From Pseudozobellia sp. WGM2 (GTDB lineage Bacteria; Bacteroidota; Bacteroidia; Flavobacteriales; Flavobacteriaceae): DNA of 64,000 nucleotides. This document shows, one piece after another, positions 25,982-36,020 of the stretch. The stretch spans positions 1 to 64,000 of the forward strand of contig NZ_JADNYK010000007.1 in NCBI RefSeq assembly GCF_017810075.1, given 5' to 3'. Position 1 is the stretch's first letter. The number at the start of each line of letters is the position of its first letter. A program made the position numbers and the translations under genes. Under the pieces are notes generated by a model. The model did no database searches. It was not told the DNA's origin and saw only the letters and a list, made by a program, of their open reading frames with translations.

Positions 25982-27154
25982 TTATTTAGTGGAAAAACGG
26001 TATTCAGTCATCGTATGATACTCTTCTCCCGGGTTTAATCTAATGGTTGGAAAATTCTTTTGGTTAGGCGAATCTGGGTAATGTTGGGTTTCAAGACAGA
26101 AAGCCGATCGATTTTCATCGCGTGCGCCCGACTTTAACTTATTCTCTGCATTCATGAAATTACCACTATAAAATTGTACGCCGGGTTCGGTCGTAAAGAC
26201 TTCCATAACCACACCTGATTTGTCGCCTACTACCGTGGCGGCCTGCTTTAAAGAATTGTTCGTTTGATTGCTAAGAACGAAATTATGATCGTAGCCACCT
26301 CCATATTTAATCTGAGTATCTTCCGCTTCAATTCGCTCTCCTATTCTATGAGGCTCTGTAAAATCAAAAGGAGTATTCTCTACCGCTTTCAACTCACCCG
26401 TAGGAATCAAAGTTTCATCGACCGGGGTAAACTTATCGGCATACAAAATCATTTCATGGTCTAAAATGTTGCCACTGCCCTCTCCATTCAAATTGAAGTA
26501 AGCGTGATTGGTAAGGTTAACAATGGTCGGCTTGTCGGTCACGGCATCGTACTCAATTCTTAGGATGTTCGGCTTTATCAAGTGGTAAGTTACCTTCGCA
26601 TCTAGAGCCCCAGGAAAACCTTCTTCCATATCTTCCGACAAATAATTCAGTACCAACGTGGTATCGTTGCTAGACTGTACTTTCCAAACTTTATCTTGAA
26701 AACCGTTCGGGCCTCCGTGCAAGGCATTTTTACCATTATTGGTCTCCACCGAATAATTCTTACCATCTATGCTGAATTTACCTCCTGCAATTCGATTGCC
26801 CACTCTTCCTATCAAAGCTCCGAAATAAGATTCCGGTCCATCGATATATTCTTTAACACTGCCACGTCCGATGACCACATCGACCCAATTACCCTTGGTA
26901 TCCGGGGTAAATAGACCCACTATTCTTCCTCCATAATTGGTGATGGCTACTTCAATATCATCATTTTTAAGCCAATATAGTTTTACTTGATCACCATCGA
27001 CAATCGTGTCAAAAGCCCCGGCATTAAGATTTCCGGCTCTGGCCTCCATAACCTCAGTGGCCTCTTCTTGTTCCGGTTGATCCTGCTTCTTTTCTTGTTT
27101 GCATGAAAAAACTACCGTTAGGAAAATGCCTAAAGCAACTAATTTCAGTTTCAT
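25982..27154 (-). CDS. galM: Aldose 1-epimerase (mutarotase), lipoprotein
   Basis: A 390-residue enzyme with a lipobox (VFSC, Cys18) and an acidic linker to about residue 45. The mutarotase beta-sandwich follows with the catalytic residues visible: H146 (NALHGG), H217 (NLTNHAYFNL) and the base E355 (FCLETQHYPDSPN). It interconverts alpha and beta anomers of free aldoses such as galactose, glucose or arabinose. As a lipoprotein beside three GH43 enzymes and a sulfatase it probably works in the periplasm on released monosaccharides before uptake. Gaps to both neighbours are 12 bases or less. Confidence 0.93.
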   Translation of the reverse strand: MKLKLVALGIFLTVVFSCKQEKKQDQPEQEEATEVMEARAGNLNAGAFDTIVDGDQVKLYWLKNDDIEVAITNYGGRIVGLFTPDTKGNWVDVVIGRGSVKEYIDGPESYFGALIGRVGNRIAGGKFSIDGKNYSVETNNGKNALHGGPNGFQDKVWKVQSSNDTTLVLNYLSEDMEEGFPGALDAKVTYHLIKPNILRIEYDAVTDKPTIVNLTNHAYFNLNGEGSGNILDHEMILYADKFTPVDETLIPTGELKAVENTPFDFTEPHRIGERIEAEDTQIKYGGGYDHNFVLSNQTNNSLKQAATVVGDKSGVVMEVFTTEPGVQFYSGNFMNAENKLKSGARDENRSAFCLETQHYPDSPNQKNFPTIRLNPGEEYHTMTEYRFSTK

Positions 27155-27166
27155 AATTATCCTTTT

Positions 27167-28873
27167 TTAATTTGGAGCAGGGTAAACTTGGTATTTGCTA
27201 GCCAGTTCTTCCCATTCTTTCGCTAATTCTTTTAATTCTTCATGATGGGTAGCGGCCAAATTGACCTGTTCCGTTTTATCGTTCGATAGATTATAGAGTT
27301 CCCAAGGTTGTCCAGCATCTAACCTTACCAATTTTAAATCTCCTTTACGAAGTGCTTGAGAACCGAAATGTTCCCAAAAAAAAGTTTCTTGTGTGGGTCG
27401 ATCGGTATTGCCTTTTAATAAAGGAATCAAACTGTTACCAGGAGTTGGGGTTATTGACCTTCCATCGAATTTTGTTGGATAAGTAGCACCAGATACATCT
27501 ACACAGGTTGCCATAATATCACTAACATGGGCAGGCACTGTTCTCACCTCGCCATCATTCTTTAATTCTTTTGGCCACGACGCTATAAACGGAGTATTGA
27601 TACCGCCTTCGAAGACTTTGGCCTTCCAAAACCGAAAGGGAGTATTTACGGAATGTGCCCACTGCGGACCGATACCTGAAAGAACGGTTTGTGGCCCGGG
27701 AAGCACTTCTTTGTCAACAGGAAATTGAACCATTTCGCCGTTTCGTGTACTGCCTGCCCTGTCGAAACCAGGGCCATATTTAGAGGGTCTTTCTGAACTC
27801 GCCCCGTTATCAGAGAGAAAGAGTACCAACGTATTTTCCAGTTCACCGGTTTCTTCGAGCTTTTTTATCAATTCGCCAATGGTTCTATCCATAATATCGA
27901 CCATGGCAGCATGTACGGCCATAGCGCGTACATCCCATTCTTTATCAGAATTGTTTTCCCAATTTAATTTGGGAAACATAAATTCTGGCAATTGGGTATC
28001 TTCAGATATCAACCCCTTTTCAATCAAATTCTTATAACGTTCTTCCCTAATAGCTTGCCATCCCTTATCGTATTTATCAACATACTTTTGAATTATACTG
28101 TCAGGGGCTTGAAGCGGCCAGTGGGGAGCGCAATGGGCCACGTACAAGAAAAATGGATTTTCTTTTCTAGAAAACTCGCTTACATAGGCAACAGCCGAAT
28201 CTCCTATAGCTTGCGTATGATAATAATCTTCGGGCACTTTTTCTACTGACTGGTTGCCATTGACCAAACTAAATGGATCAAAATAATCGACCACACCCCA
28301 GATATTGCCATAGAATTTATCGAATCCCCTTGCGGTTGGGTATGATTTTAAATCGGAAAATGGGCCGTAGTTTTCTTGATGAGCCAACCATTTGAGTTGT
28401 TTGTCGCCTCCTAGGTCCTTCGTCTCAGAAACATGCCATTTACCTACCATACCCGTTTGGTACCCTTCTTTTTTGAGTACCTCGGCAATGGTAACTGTAT
28501 TTGCGTTCAATGTACCTTGATAACCCGGCAGACCTGCATCCATTGTCATTCTACCCAGACCCGCTTGGTGCGGATATAAGCCCGTGAGTAGAGAAGCTCT
28601 TGTGGGGCAACACCGGGAAGTATTATAAAATGAAGTAGACCTTACACCTGTTGCCGCCAGACAGTCTAAGTTCGGCGTATTTATTTCGCCACCGTAGCAA
28701 CCTAAATCTGAAAAACCGAGATCATCGGCCATGATGATTACAATATTTGGCCTATCATCTTTACTAGGTCGAACTTTAAATGTTTGCGACTGAGCATCAT
28801 CACCAAACGAAAAGAAGGCAATAACCAAAAGGCTTGATAAAACTATCGATATGTAGGTTGTAATTTTCAACAC
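27167..28873 (-). CDS. S1-family sulfatase (arylsulfatase type)
   Basis: A 568-residue exported enzyme; signal peptide about 1-29. It shows the S1 sulfatase fold: metal-binding MADDLG (D50, D51), the formylglycine signature C88-C-P90-T-R92 followed by ASLLTG, GKWHVSE, and FLSDNGASSE for the second metal aspartate and asparagine. C88 is the residue expected to become formylglycine; the second cysteine beside it is common in one S1 subgroup. Such enzymes remove sulfate from sugars. Its presence in the operon shows that the target glycan is probably sulfated, as in marine algae. The anaerobic or aerobic maturase must be encoded elsewhere. Confidence 0.93.
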   Translation of the reverse strand: MLKITTYISIVLSSLLVIAFFSFGDDAQSQTFKVRPSKDDRPNIVIIMADDLGFSDLGCYGGEINTPNLDCLAATGVRSTSFYNTSRCCPTRASLLTGLYPHQAGLGRMTMDAGLPGYQGTLNANTVTIAEVLKKEGYQTGMVGKWHVSETKDLGGDKQLKWLAHQENYGPFSDLKSYPTARGFDKFYGNIWGVVDYFDPFSLVNGNQSVEKVPEDYYHTQAIGDSAVAYVSEFSRKENPFFLYVAHCAPHWPLQAPDSIIQKYVDKYDKGWQAIREERYKNLIEKGLISEDTQLPEFMFPKLNWENNSDKEWDVRAMAVHAAMVDIMDRTIGELIKKLEETGELENTLVLFLSDNGASSERPSKYGPGFDRAGSTRNGEMVQFPVDKEVLPGPQTVLSGIGPQWAHSVNTPFRFWKAKVFEGGINTPFIASWPKELKNDGEVRTVPAHVSDIMATCVDVSGATYPTKFDGRSITPTPGNSLIPLLKGNTDRPTQETFFWEHFGSQALRKGDLKLVRLDAGQPWELYNLSNDKTEQVNLAATHHEELKELAKEWEELASKYQVYPAPN

Positions 28874-28901
28874 TAGCTTTTCGCCTTTGGGGGTTTAATT
28901 T

Positions 28902-30056
28902 TTAATTCTCTAAGGGTTTTGGAATCGATTCCGTGGTTGGGCCATCTACTATTAAAGTACCGTCTTCTTCAATATTCATCTTATCTATAAAAACAACTCT
29001 ATTTTCACCCATTGCCTTCGTTCGACCATGGTACATGGTATACATTTTTTTTCCGCCATTAAGTGACAAAACCATATTATGGCCGGTACCGGTAACATCG
29101 CCACCCTTATCTATATTCTTTTGTAAAACAGGATTGTTATCTGCCTTTTGATACTTACCTAATGGTGAATTAGATGTGGCATAACCCACCGCATAATTCG
29201 GCCCTGCGTAATGATTTGCCGAATACATCATATAATAGGTTCCGTTATGTTTAAAGGTAAAAGATCCTTCCGTCCATCTTCTATTTACTTCCCCCGAAGT
29301 AACCGAACGGCTTTCCCATTCGGCATTACGATCATTCATTTCAAGTGGTGGCCTAAGTAGTAATTGGGGTTCACCGATAACACTTTTAAAATCAGCTGCC
29401 AATTCTACCCCATAGACCCAACTTTCTTCAATTTCATCGTAGAGCCCTTCTTCTTTGGCCCATTGAGAAATCTCGCTCTCTACAGGATGTTTATAGCAAA
29501 CCCTCGAATAATAAAGGTAAAATTTACCATCGTCATCTTTAAAGACATTCGCATCGATAATAGGATACCCGGGATCAAATAAAGGTTGGTCGGTCAAATC
29601 TTTAAAAGGACCTTTAGGACTATCGGAAACGGCCACCCCAATCTTGAAATTTTCAAGTTCATCGTTGGGATTATCCTTGTCATCCGCGCTGAAAAATAAG
29701 AAGTACTTGGCTCCGAATTTATATACTTCGGGTGCCCAAAAGTTCTTTTGAGTCCAAGAAGCTTCAATATTTCCTTCATAAATACGGCCCTCGAACTTCC
29801 AGTTCACCAAATCATTCGATGAATAGGTAGCAAAGCCATTTTCTACTTGGCCCGTTCCATACATATAAAAAGTGCCATCGCCATTGTCCAAGACAAACGG
29901 ATCCCCAAATTCTACTTTAAGGGGATTCGTAAATGTTGAAATGGCCGCTTCTTCATTTGAAACCTTGTTTTTCACTTTATCTTTACATGAAAGAAAGGTC
30001 AAAATCACGGCCATAATTGCTAGCCCGAATTTATAGTACTTTAAATTATAGTTCAA
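28902..30056 (-). CDS. GH43-family glycosidase (lipoprotein)
   Basis: A 384-residue lipoprotein (LTFLSC, Cys24). A GH43 propeller starts at about residue 43. Catalytic candidates are D52 (FGDPFV), D168 (IIDANVF) and E263 (WTEGSF). Typical GH43 supports are also present (FWAPEVYKF, YYMMYSANH, GTGHNMV). It is likely anchored to the outer membrane or facing the periplasm. It differs from the other two GH43 proteins here, so the three probably cut different linkages. It is the first gene after a 204-base gap behind the SusC-SusD-DUF3823 unit, so it may have its own promoter. Confidence 0.9.
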   Translation of the reverse strand: MNYNLKYYKFGLAIMAVILTFLSCKDKVKNKVSNEEAAISTFTNPLKVEFGDPFVLDNGDGTFYMYGTGQVENGFATYSSNDLVNWKFEGRIYEGNIEASWTQKNFWAPEVYKFGAKYFLFFSADDKDNPNDELENFKIGVAVSDSPKGPFKDLTDQPLFDPGYPIIDANVFKDDDGKFYLYYSRVCYKHPVESEISQWAKEEGLYDEIEESWVYGVELAADFKSVIGEPQLLLRPPLEMNDRNAEWESRSVTSGEVNRRWTEGSFTFKHNGTYYMMYSANHYAGPNYAVGYATSNSPLGKYQKADNNPVLQKNIDKGGDVTGTGHNMVLSLNGGKKMYTMYHGRTKAMGENRVVFIDKMNIEEDGTLIVDGPTTESIPKPLEN

Positions 30057-30260
30057 CTACTTCTCTCTTTATAATTCTACATATATTTTAGACCAAATTG
30101 CTTGAAATTAAAGAATAGTAGGATATATTGAATACCGGACTCCAACTACAAAGTCCGGTAAAACCTCAATATAAGTAACTACTAACTCAACATTAGCCAT
30201 ATTTAAGAAACTTCCTTCTTCTAGCATCGTTCAACCTAACAACAGTCTGGAAGCTTTATT

Positions 30261-30950
30261 TTAAAATGTCAGTTTTTCAACTGGGGTATAGATCATATCT
30301 TCAACACCCTCGACCTTTACCCCTATTCTAGCAAATATGTAATCTTGATCGGGTTTTTTGGCATCCTCTGGGATATCAACAGACATAGATAAATTGCTTA
30401 AATCACTTAAATCAGCATCTACCTGAGCAACACTACCCTCTCCACCGCTATTGGTATCTACAAACTGGGTTCTATTGATTACCAAGGTAACACGTTCTAC
30501 ATTTCTGCCATTTGCTCCAGTTATTATTTGATCAACCTCACAGTTAGCACTTACCGTACCGGAAGCATGGGAAAACTGGGCACCGCGAATCATGTAATAC
30601 GGAGTTACGTTAAGATCCATAGATTTACCTCCATCTACACCAAAATACAAGGTATCTGAAGATGCTCTGAAAGGTCCTTCACCCGGACGGAAAATTAACT
30701 TATAATCGCCGGAAAACAGTCTACTGCTAAAACTTCCGTCTTGTGCTATAGCCACATCGATAGGCGCCGGGCTACCATAGCCCGATTGCCATAACTCGAA
30801 TCTTACCTGATTTCTAGCGACTGGTATCGCTTGACCCTCGTATACAATATTTCCGGTAAAAGTAGCATCTGGCTCATTGAAGTTATCCAATTCACATGAG
30901 GTGGCAACCACCAGTACAAGTAATGCCAGTATATAAAATTTAACTTTCAT
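30261..30950 (-). CDS. DUF3823 surface lipoprotein (SusE-position glycan-binding candidate)
   Basis: A 229-residue lipoprotein (VATSC, Cys19). The N-terminal half is a carboxypeptidase-regulatory-like sandwich (FTGNIVYEGQ, GSFSSRLFSGDYKLIF), and the second half, with VSANCEVDQI and YIFARIGVKV, fits the DUF3823 C-terminal domain. Such proteins follow SusD genes and are thought to sit on the cell surface and help bind glycan. The gene starts 19 bases after the SusD stop, so it is clearly part of that unit. Confidence 0.85.
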   Translation of the reverse strand: MKVKFYILALLVLVVATSCELDNFNEPDATFTGNIVYEGQAIPVARNQVRFELWQSGYGSPAPIDVAIAQDGSFSSRLFSGDYKLIFRPGEGPFRASSDTLYFGVDGGKSMDLNVTPYYMIRGAQFSHASGTVSANCEVDQIITGANGRNVERVTLVINRTQFVDTNSGGEGSVAQVDADLSDLSNLSMSVDIPEDAKKPDQDYIFARIGVKVEGVEDMIYTPVEKLTF

Positions 30951-30969
30951 ATTCTTTAGTTTTCTAGTT

Positions 30970-32859
30970 TTATTGATTAGGATTTCTAACCAGTTTCGGG
31001 TTATTATTTATCAGGTTCTGACCGATTTCAGAATAATAGTTTCCTAAACGGAATCTATCGGATCCGGTAATTCGTGAAAGTCTATTGATCCTGTACAACC
31101 ATTTACCATCATTGGGATCACCTGGATTGTAATACTTATAGGGCCAGATATTATAGGGTTGCGTTTCTCTTTTGGTGGCAACACCGATGTTCTCTGTAAC
31201 CTCTTCAGGCGAAATCGGGTTACCATCCAAAATAACATGAGCCAGTCTCCATCTTTTTAAATCAAAGAAGTGAAGGCCTTCAAAAGCTAATTCGACATAA
31301 CGCTCATGCACTATCTTATCGAAGGTGATATCAGCTGCGGTCAAAGGAACAGTAAGACCTGCTCTTTCACGCACATCATTGAGATACTCGGCAGCCAGTT
31401 CAGGCCGACTTAGTTCAAAAGCAGCTTCGGCGGCGTTCAACAACACCTCTGCAAAACGATATCTTATAAACCAAACATCACTTTGAGTACCCCTTCTACC
31501 TGATCCCGTTGCTGGGTCTTGGTACTTTCTGATATAAAAACCGGTCTGGGCCGTAAACTCAAGACCATCAATGGGTCCGTCAAAACCTACGACCTGTACT
31601 TGGCCTTCCATTCCAGGAAGTTCTTTTTGCTGACCTCTTGAATCACCGCTGACAACAGATCCATCTGCCAATACTACACCGGCCCAAATATCAACATCTG
31701 TTGATTTGAAAGTACTACCGGGCAAAATAACCGTGCCCGCCAGGCGAGCATCCCTACCTTGAAAAATATCACCAATGTTATCAAAATATACCGGAGCCCC
31801 GCCAACTTCATTTTCAAGTGGAGCATAGGTGCCATCCAACAGTTCAAACGATTGAACAAACTGTAAACTTGGGTTGATACGCCCACCTTCTTCTTCTTCG
31901 GCTCCGAATCTTGGCTGGTTAACGATGGTATAACCATGTGTTTTACCACCACCTACAAGATAATCTTCTACAAAAATAGCTTCCGGGTTGTTCGCCTTGT
32001 CATAAAATATACTGGAGAAGTTATCAGAAAGGTCAGGCTTCTTGGTATAAAGACCATAGCCACCTGCTTCACCATTAATAATTGCTTCGGAAGCTTCCAA
32101 AGCTTTGGTATAGTATTCATTGGCTCTTGATGCCGGTATGCCTACTTCGTCACCGGGTAATGAAACCTGTGGTGTAGTCGCGCCATATTTGGCTATTGAA
32201 GCGGCATAGAGCGCAGCTCTGGCTTGCATGGCCAGAACTGCACCTTTGGTAGCCCTTGATTTGGTATTGGCATCGTTTGGCAATATATCTTTCAATGCTT
32301 CAGCCTCGCTTATGACAAAATCATATATAGCTGCCTCTGTTTCCCGAGGATGTTGTAAATAAGAAGCATCACCACTAAAATCATAGGTTTCAGATTCTAG
32401 AATGAGTGGAACACCTCCCATACGCTTGACCAATTCAAAATAATAGGAAGCCCTCAAAAACCTAGCTTCGGCCAAAAAACGAGTCTTATCTTCTTCGGTC
32501 AATTCGGTAGCTTCTGAACATCTCTCCAAAAAAAGATTAATTTCCCTTATATACGCATAGTCCCAAGTGCCCCAAGCACCGTAACCCCAACCATCGTTCT
32601 GAAATTCTGGGTATCGACCCGCTTCAGACCAATAGGCCACATTGAATCGGGCCATTGTAGACCAATCTTCTACCGTACCAAAGTCATAGTACCTATTATA
32701 AAGGTCGGCCAATACAGAAAGTGTAGTTTTTGGATCGGAAAATATCTGTTCTTGTGTCAAAATCGAGGTTGAAGGCCGATCCAAAAACTCTTCATCGTTT
32801 TTAGAGCAACTCCAAATTGCTAAACTGGCAATTAACAGTAAATAAATATGCTTTTTCAT
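30970..32859 (-). CDS. SusD/RagB-family surface glycan-binding lipoprotein
   Basis: A 629-residue lipoprotein (IWSC, Cys18). It shows the SusD fold: an N-terminal tetratricopeptide-like part (SILTQEQIFSDPKTTLSVLADLY, FLAEARFLRASYYFELVKRMGGVPL) and the C-terminal signature FIRYRFAEVLLNAAEAAFE...YLNDVRERAGL...ERYVELAFEGLHFFDLKRWR. SusD proteins cap the SusC pore and capture oligosaccharides. The gene lies 14 bases behind its SusC partner. The length is somewhat above the usual 500-600 residues owing to insertions in the binding part. Confidence 0.95.
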   Translation of the reverse strand: MKKHIYLLLIASLAIWSCSKNDEEFLDRPSTSILTQEQIFSDPKTTLSVLADLYNRYYDFGTVEDWSTMARFNVAYWSEAGRYPEFQNDGWGYGAWGTWDYAYIREINLFLERCSEATELTEEDKTRFLAEARFLRASYYFELVKRMGGVPLILESETYDFSGDASYLQHPRETEAAIYDFVISEAEALKDILPNDANTKSRATKGAVLAMQARAALYAASIAKYGATTPQVSLPGDEVGIPASRANEYYTKALEASEAIINGEAGGYGLYTKKPDLSDNFSSIFYDKANNPEAIFVEDYLVGGGKTHGYTIVNQPRFGAEEEEGGRINPSLQFVQSFELLDGTYAPLENEVGGAPVYFDNIGDIFQGRDARLAGTVILPGSTFKSTDVDIWAGVVLADGSVVSGDSRGQQKELPGMEGQVQVVGFDGPIDGLEFTAQTGFYIRKYQDPATGSGRRGTQSDVWFIRYRFAEVLLNAAEAAFELSRPELAAEYLNDVRERAGLTVPLTAADITFDKIVHERYVELAFEGLHFFDLKRWRLAHVILDGNPISPEEVTENIGVATKRETQPYNIWPYKYYNPGDPNDGKWLYRINRLSRITGSDRFRLGNYYSEIGQNLINNNPKLVRNPNQ

Positions 32860-32873
32860 TTTACGATTATTTT

Positions 32874-35800
32874 TTAGATAGAAAGGTTCACCCCTACATT
32901 TACAAATTTGTTTTGCGGATATTGCAATCCGTTCTCTTCATTGACCTCGGGGTCAATGCCGAACTCCGATAAATTATCTATTGAGAACAGGTTATAGCCA
33001 TTGATGTAAAAGCGAGCTTTTTGCAAACCAACTTTATCAAGCCACGGCTGAGGTAATGAATACCCTAATTCAAGGGTTCGTGCCCGGAGATACTTAACAT
33101 TGTGCATCCAAAACGAAGATACCCTGTAATTACTGTGGTATCCGGCATTATACCGTAACGCTGGATAAGTACCAGCCACCCATGTGCTATTGGGGTCGGC
33201 CGGATCTTGCCTTGACCAACTATCTAAAAATAGTGTATTAAGGGCACCTTGGTTTTGGAATGCCCAACGTGTTTCATAATGCTGTATCCATGAATAACCC
33301 GAACCTCCTGAAAAGTCAGCGGTAAAATCGACCCCCTTGTAACCTAATCGAATATTCAATCCGAAATTTACATTTGGTTGTTTGCCAAAACTATAACCTA
33401 TAGGCTTTTCATCATAACCATCGATTTTCTTGTCTCCATTGATATCTTCATAGATTAAATCGCCTGGCAGTAGAGTTCTGTTACCTTGCCCATCGATATC
33501 CACTGGATGATTATTGATTTCTTCTTGCGTCTCAAATTGACCGATGGCATTGGCCCCCCAACGAATATCATTGTAACGGCCTTCGCCAGAGACTCTATAT
33601 TCTTGCCATGAATTTTCAAACCTCGGCTTGTACGATTCAATAAACTTACCTCTAGAGAAAGCACCGTTAGCAGAGACACTGAGATTGAAATCACCAAAGT
33701 TGTCGTTATAGCTCAAAGAACCTTCAAAGCCGGACTGAGCGTCACTGTTTACATTCTCATCGGGCAGTGAATAACCAAGTTCACTCGGTATCAAAATATC
33801 ATATTTGAAACCACGCAAGCCAGTTCTCAACCGGTAGAACCAATCATACGACCCAGTCACCTTACCATCGAAAAGGGCAAAATCGAAACCGATATCGGTT
33901 ATCTTACTTTTAAACCAAGTAAGATTATCGACTATTTGACCTTTATCCCTGGCACTTACAACTGGTTCCCCATTTAGAATTGCGGTACCCACATTGTAGT
34001 TATAACCCGGTAAATAGTCGTAAGCACCAATACCAATATCGTCATCACCCAAAATACCATAAGATGCTCTAAGCTTAAATTCGGTTACCCATGGGTCGTC
34101 GCCTGCAATATATTCGTACCAATCTTCTTCGGTCAACCTCCAACCTATAGACCCGGACGGAAAGAAACCAGTTCTTTTTGAGGGTGCAAACTTCCAAGAC
34201 TTATCTTGACGACCAGAAATTTCCAAGAAATACTTCTGTTTATAATTATAATTGAACTTACCGATATAGCCGATTCGTGCAATTTCACCATCGTAGTCAT
34301 TAAACTCCACTAAATTCGCAAAGTATATTAAGGGAAGTATATTATTCTCAGGTACCGAGCGCATCCATTGATTCTGATCCCGCTCCTCTTGTCGTTCTAC
34401 TATGAACAGCCCTTCTACATTATGGTCTTTTTCTTGTCCAAAAGCTTTTTTATATTGTGCTTGACCTTGATACACATTTTTAATGATTTTTCGATTTCTA
34501 CGCTCACGCCAGGGGTTGGTACTACCGCCGGTAACATTATAAGCATCGTTTTCAGCATCATAAGTATAAGCCTCATAGGTATACTCATGGCCGTTCAACA
34601 CCTGATCTTGTATAGAGTATGAATAGGTGCCCTTAACCGATAGCCCTTCCAACACCCCTCCAAACTGGTATTCTGCGTTAAAATTTGATTGTAGAACCCT
34701 CCATATATCAGTCGAATAGCCACCGATTTTTTTATTGTGTAGAGCCCAATTGGTTTCATTATGCCCGATGTCATTAAGATATTCCGGGTTGTCATTAGCA
34801 TAAGGCCTTTCAAAAGGTCTGTTACGCAAAATGGCAAAGCGAGGCAACCAATAATCATCGGCACCGGGAATACCCGGGTTATCGGTTGTTTCAATTCTTC
34901 CGTTAATCTGTACACCAACCTTTAAACGGTCTGTAATATTGGCATCTAGATTGCTTTGAATGTTGGTACGTTCGAAATTAAATTCAGGACCTAGTACGGC
35001 CTCTTGCTTTAGATGTGTTCCCGAAATATAATAATTGATTTTATCAGAACCTCCGGTGGTACTCAGATTAACACTATATAACGGAGCATTTTTCTTTATA
35101 ATAAAATCTTTCCAATTGAAAGAACGGTAACCTGGCTCGGTTCCCACCCTGTACTTTTCGAGTTCTTCAGGGGTTATCTGGGTCTCTCCAAATTCATTTA
35201 AATCAGCCTCTGACTTTTTGCTCATATAGAGGTACGAGTCATTAACCGTTTCTGGAAAGCGAGACCAATTCTGCGCCCCGTAATAAGCATTTACGTTCAC
35301 CACATTTTTTGAGTTCTTTTTACCACGTTTGGTAGTAACGACTACTACACCATTTGCCGCCCTCACCCCATAAATGGCCGCGGCAGCATCTTTCAGCACG
35401 GAAATACTCTCGATATCACCTGGCGAAATATTGTTAAACTGTCTCTCGTCTTGTTGAATGCCATCAATAATAAACAAGGGGTTGCCCATGTTTCTGATCT
35501 GAACCGTAGCAGAGGCTCCTGGTCTACCATCGGGCATCTTAAAGGTTACACCAGAGATTTTACCAGCTAGACCCGAACTTACAGAGGAACCGGCATGCAC
35601 ATTCTCCAAATCTTCACTGGTTACTGTAGAAATTGCTGCTGTAATCGACTTCTTGTCCTGAGTCGAATAACCTGTAACAACAACTTCATCAAGAGCAGCT
35701 ACATCGTCGTTCATTTGAACATCTATGGTTGTTCGACCATCAACGGGCACTTCCATTTTTTGAAACCCGATGTAACTGAACGTTAAAGTGGCGTCTGCTG

Positions 35801-36020
35801 GAGCACTTATTTCGTAGTTTCCGTCGAAATCTGTGGTCACACCCGTAGTGGTGTTTTTAATGATAATAGATACACCAGGTAACGGCCCGCCATCGGAAGC
35901 AGATGTTACGTTACCTGTAACCGAAGATGCATCTTGACCGTAATTTGAATGTACCATCGCACATATCAAAAACACAGATAGAATAATCTTCATTAGTATA
36001 CTAGTTTGTGGTTTTTTCAT
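32874..36020 (-). CDS. SusC/RagA-family TonB-dependent transporter
   Basis: A 1048-residue outer-membrane protein. Signal peptide about 1-28; carboxypeptidase-regulatory-like domain about 33-110 (GPLPGVSIIIKNTTTGVTTDFDG); TonB box region with LDEVVVTGY; plug about 120-240 (GSSVSSGLAGKISGV, NPLFIIDGIQ, SISVLKDAAAAIYG); then a 22-strand barrel ending in a C-terminal aromatic-poor NLSI. It has no N-terminal STN domain, so it is not of the sigma-signalling type, in keeping with control by the nearby HTCS. It imports oligosaccharides handed over by SusD. A 609-base gap upstream separates it from the GH43/GH2 pair and probably holds its promoter. Confidence 0.95.
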   Translation of the reverse strand: MKKPQTSILMKIILSVFLICAMVHSNYGQDASSVTGNVTSASDGGPLPGVSIIIKNTTTGVTTDFDGNYEISAPADATLTFSYIGFQKMEVPVDGRTTIDVQMNDDVAALDEVVVTGYSTQDKKSITAAISTVTSEDLENVHAGSSVSSGLAGKISGVTFKMPDGRPGASATVQIRNMGNPLFIIDGIQQDERQFNNISPGDIESISVLKDAAAAIYGVRAANGVVVVTTKRGKKNSKNVVNVNAYYGAQNWSRFPETVNDSYLYMSKKSEADLNEFGETQITPEELEKYRVGTEPGYRSFNWKDFIIKKNAPLYSVNLSTTGGSDKINYYISGTHLKQEAVLGPEFNFERTNIQSNLDANITDRLKVGVQINGRIETTDNPGIPGADDYWLPRFAILRNRPFERPYANDNPEYLNDIGHNETNWALHNKKIGGYSTDIWRVLQSNFNAEYQFGGVLEGLSVKGTYSYSIQDQVLNGHEYTYEAYTYDAENDAYNVTGGSTNPWRERRNRKIIKNVYQGQAQYKKAFGQEKDHNVEGLFIVERQEERDQNQWMRSVPENNILPLIYFANLVEFNDYDGEIARIGYIGKFNYNYKQKYFLEISGRQDKSWKFAPSKRTGFFPSGSIGWRLTEEDWYEYIAGDDPWVTEFKLRASYGILGDDDIGIGAYDYLPGYNYNVGTAILNGEPVVSARDKGQIVDNLTWFKSKITDIGFDFALFDGKVTGSYDWFYRLRTGLRGFKYDILIPSELGYSLPDENVNSDAQSGFEGSLSYNDNFGDFNLSVSANGAFSRGKFIESYKPRFENSWQEYRVSGEGRYNDIRWGANAIGQFETQEEINNHPVDIDGQGNRTLLPGDLIYEDINGDKKIDGYDEKPIGYSFGKQPNVNFGLNIRLGYKGVDFTADFSGGSGYSWIQHYETRWAFQNQGALNTLFLDSWSRQDPADPNSTWVAGTYPALRYNAGYHSNYRVSSFWMHNVKYLRARTLELGYSLPQPWLDKVGLQKARFYINGYNLFSIDNLSEFGIDPEVNEENGLQYPQNKFVNVGVNLSI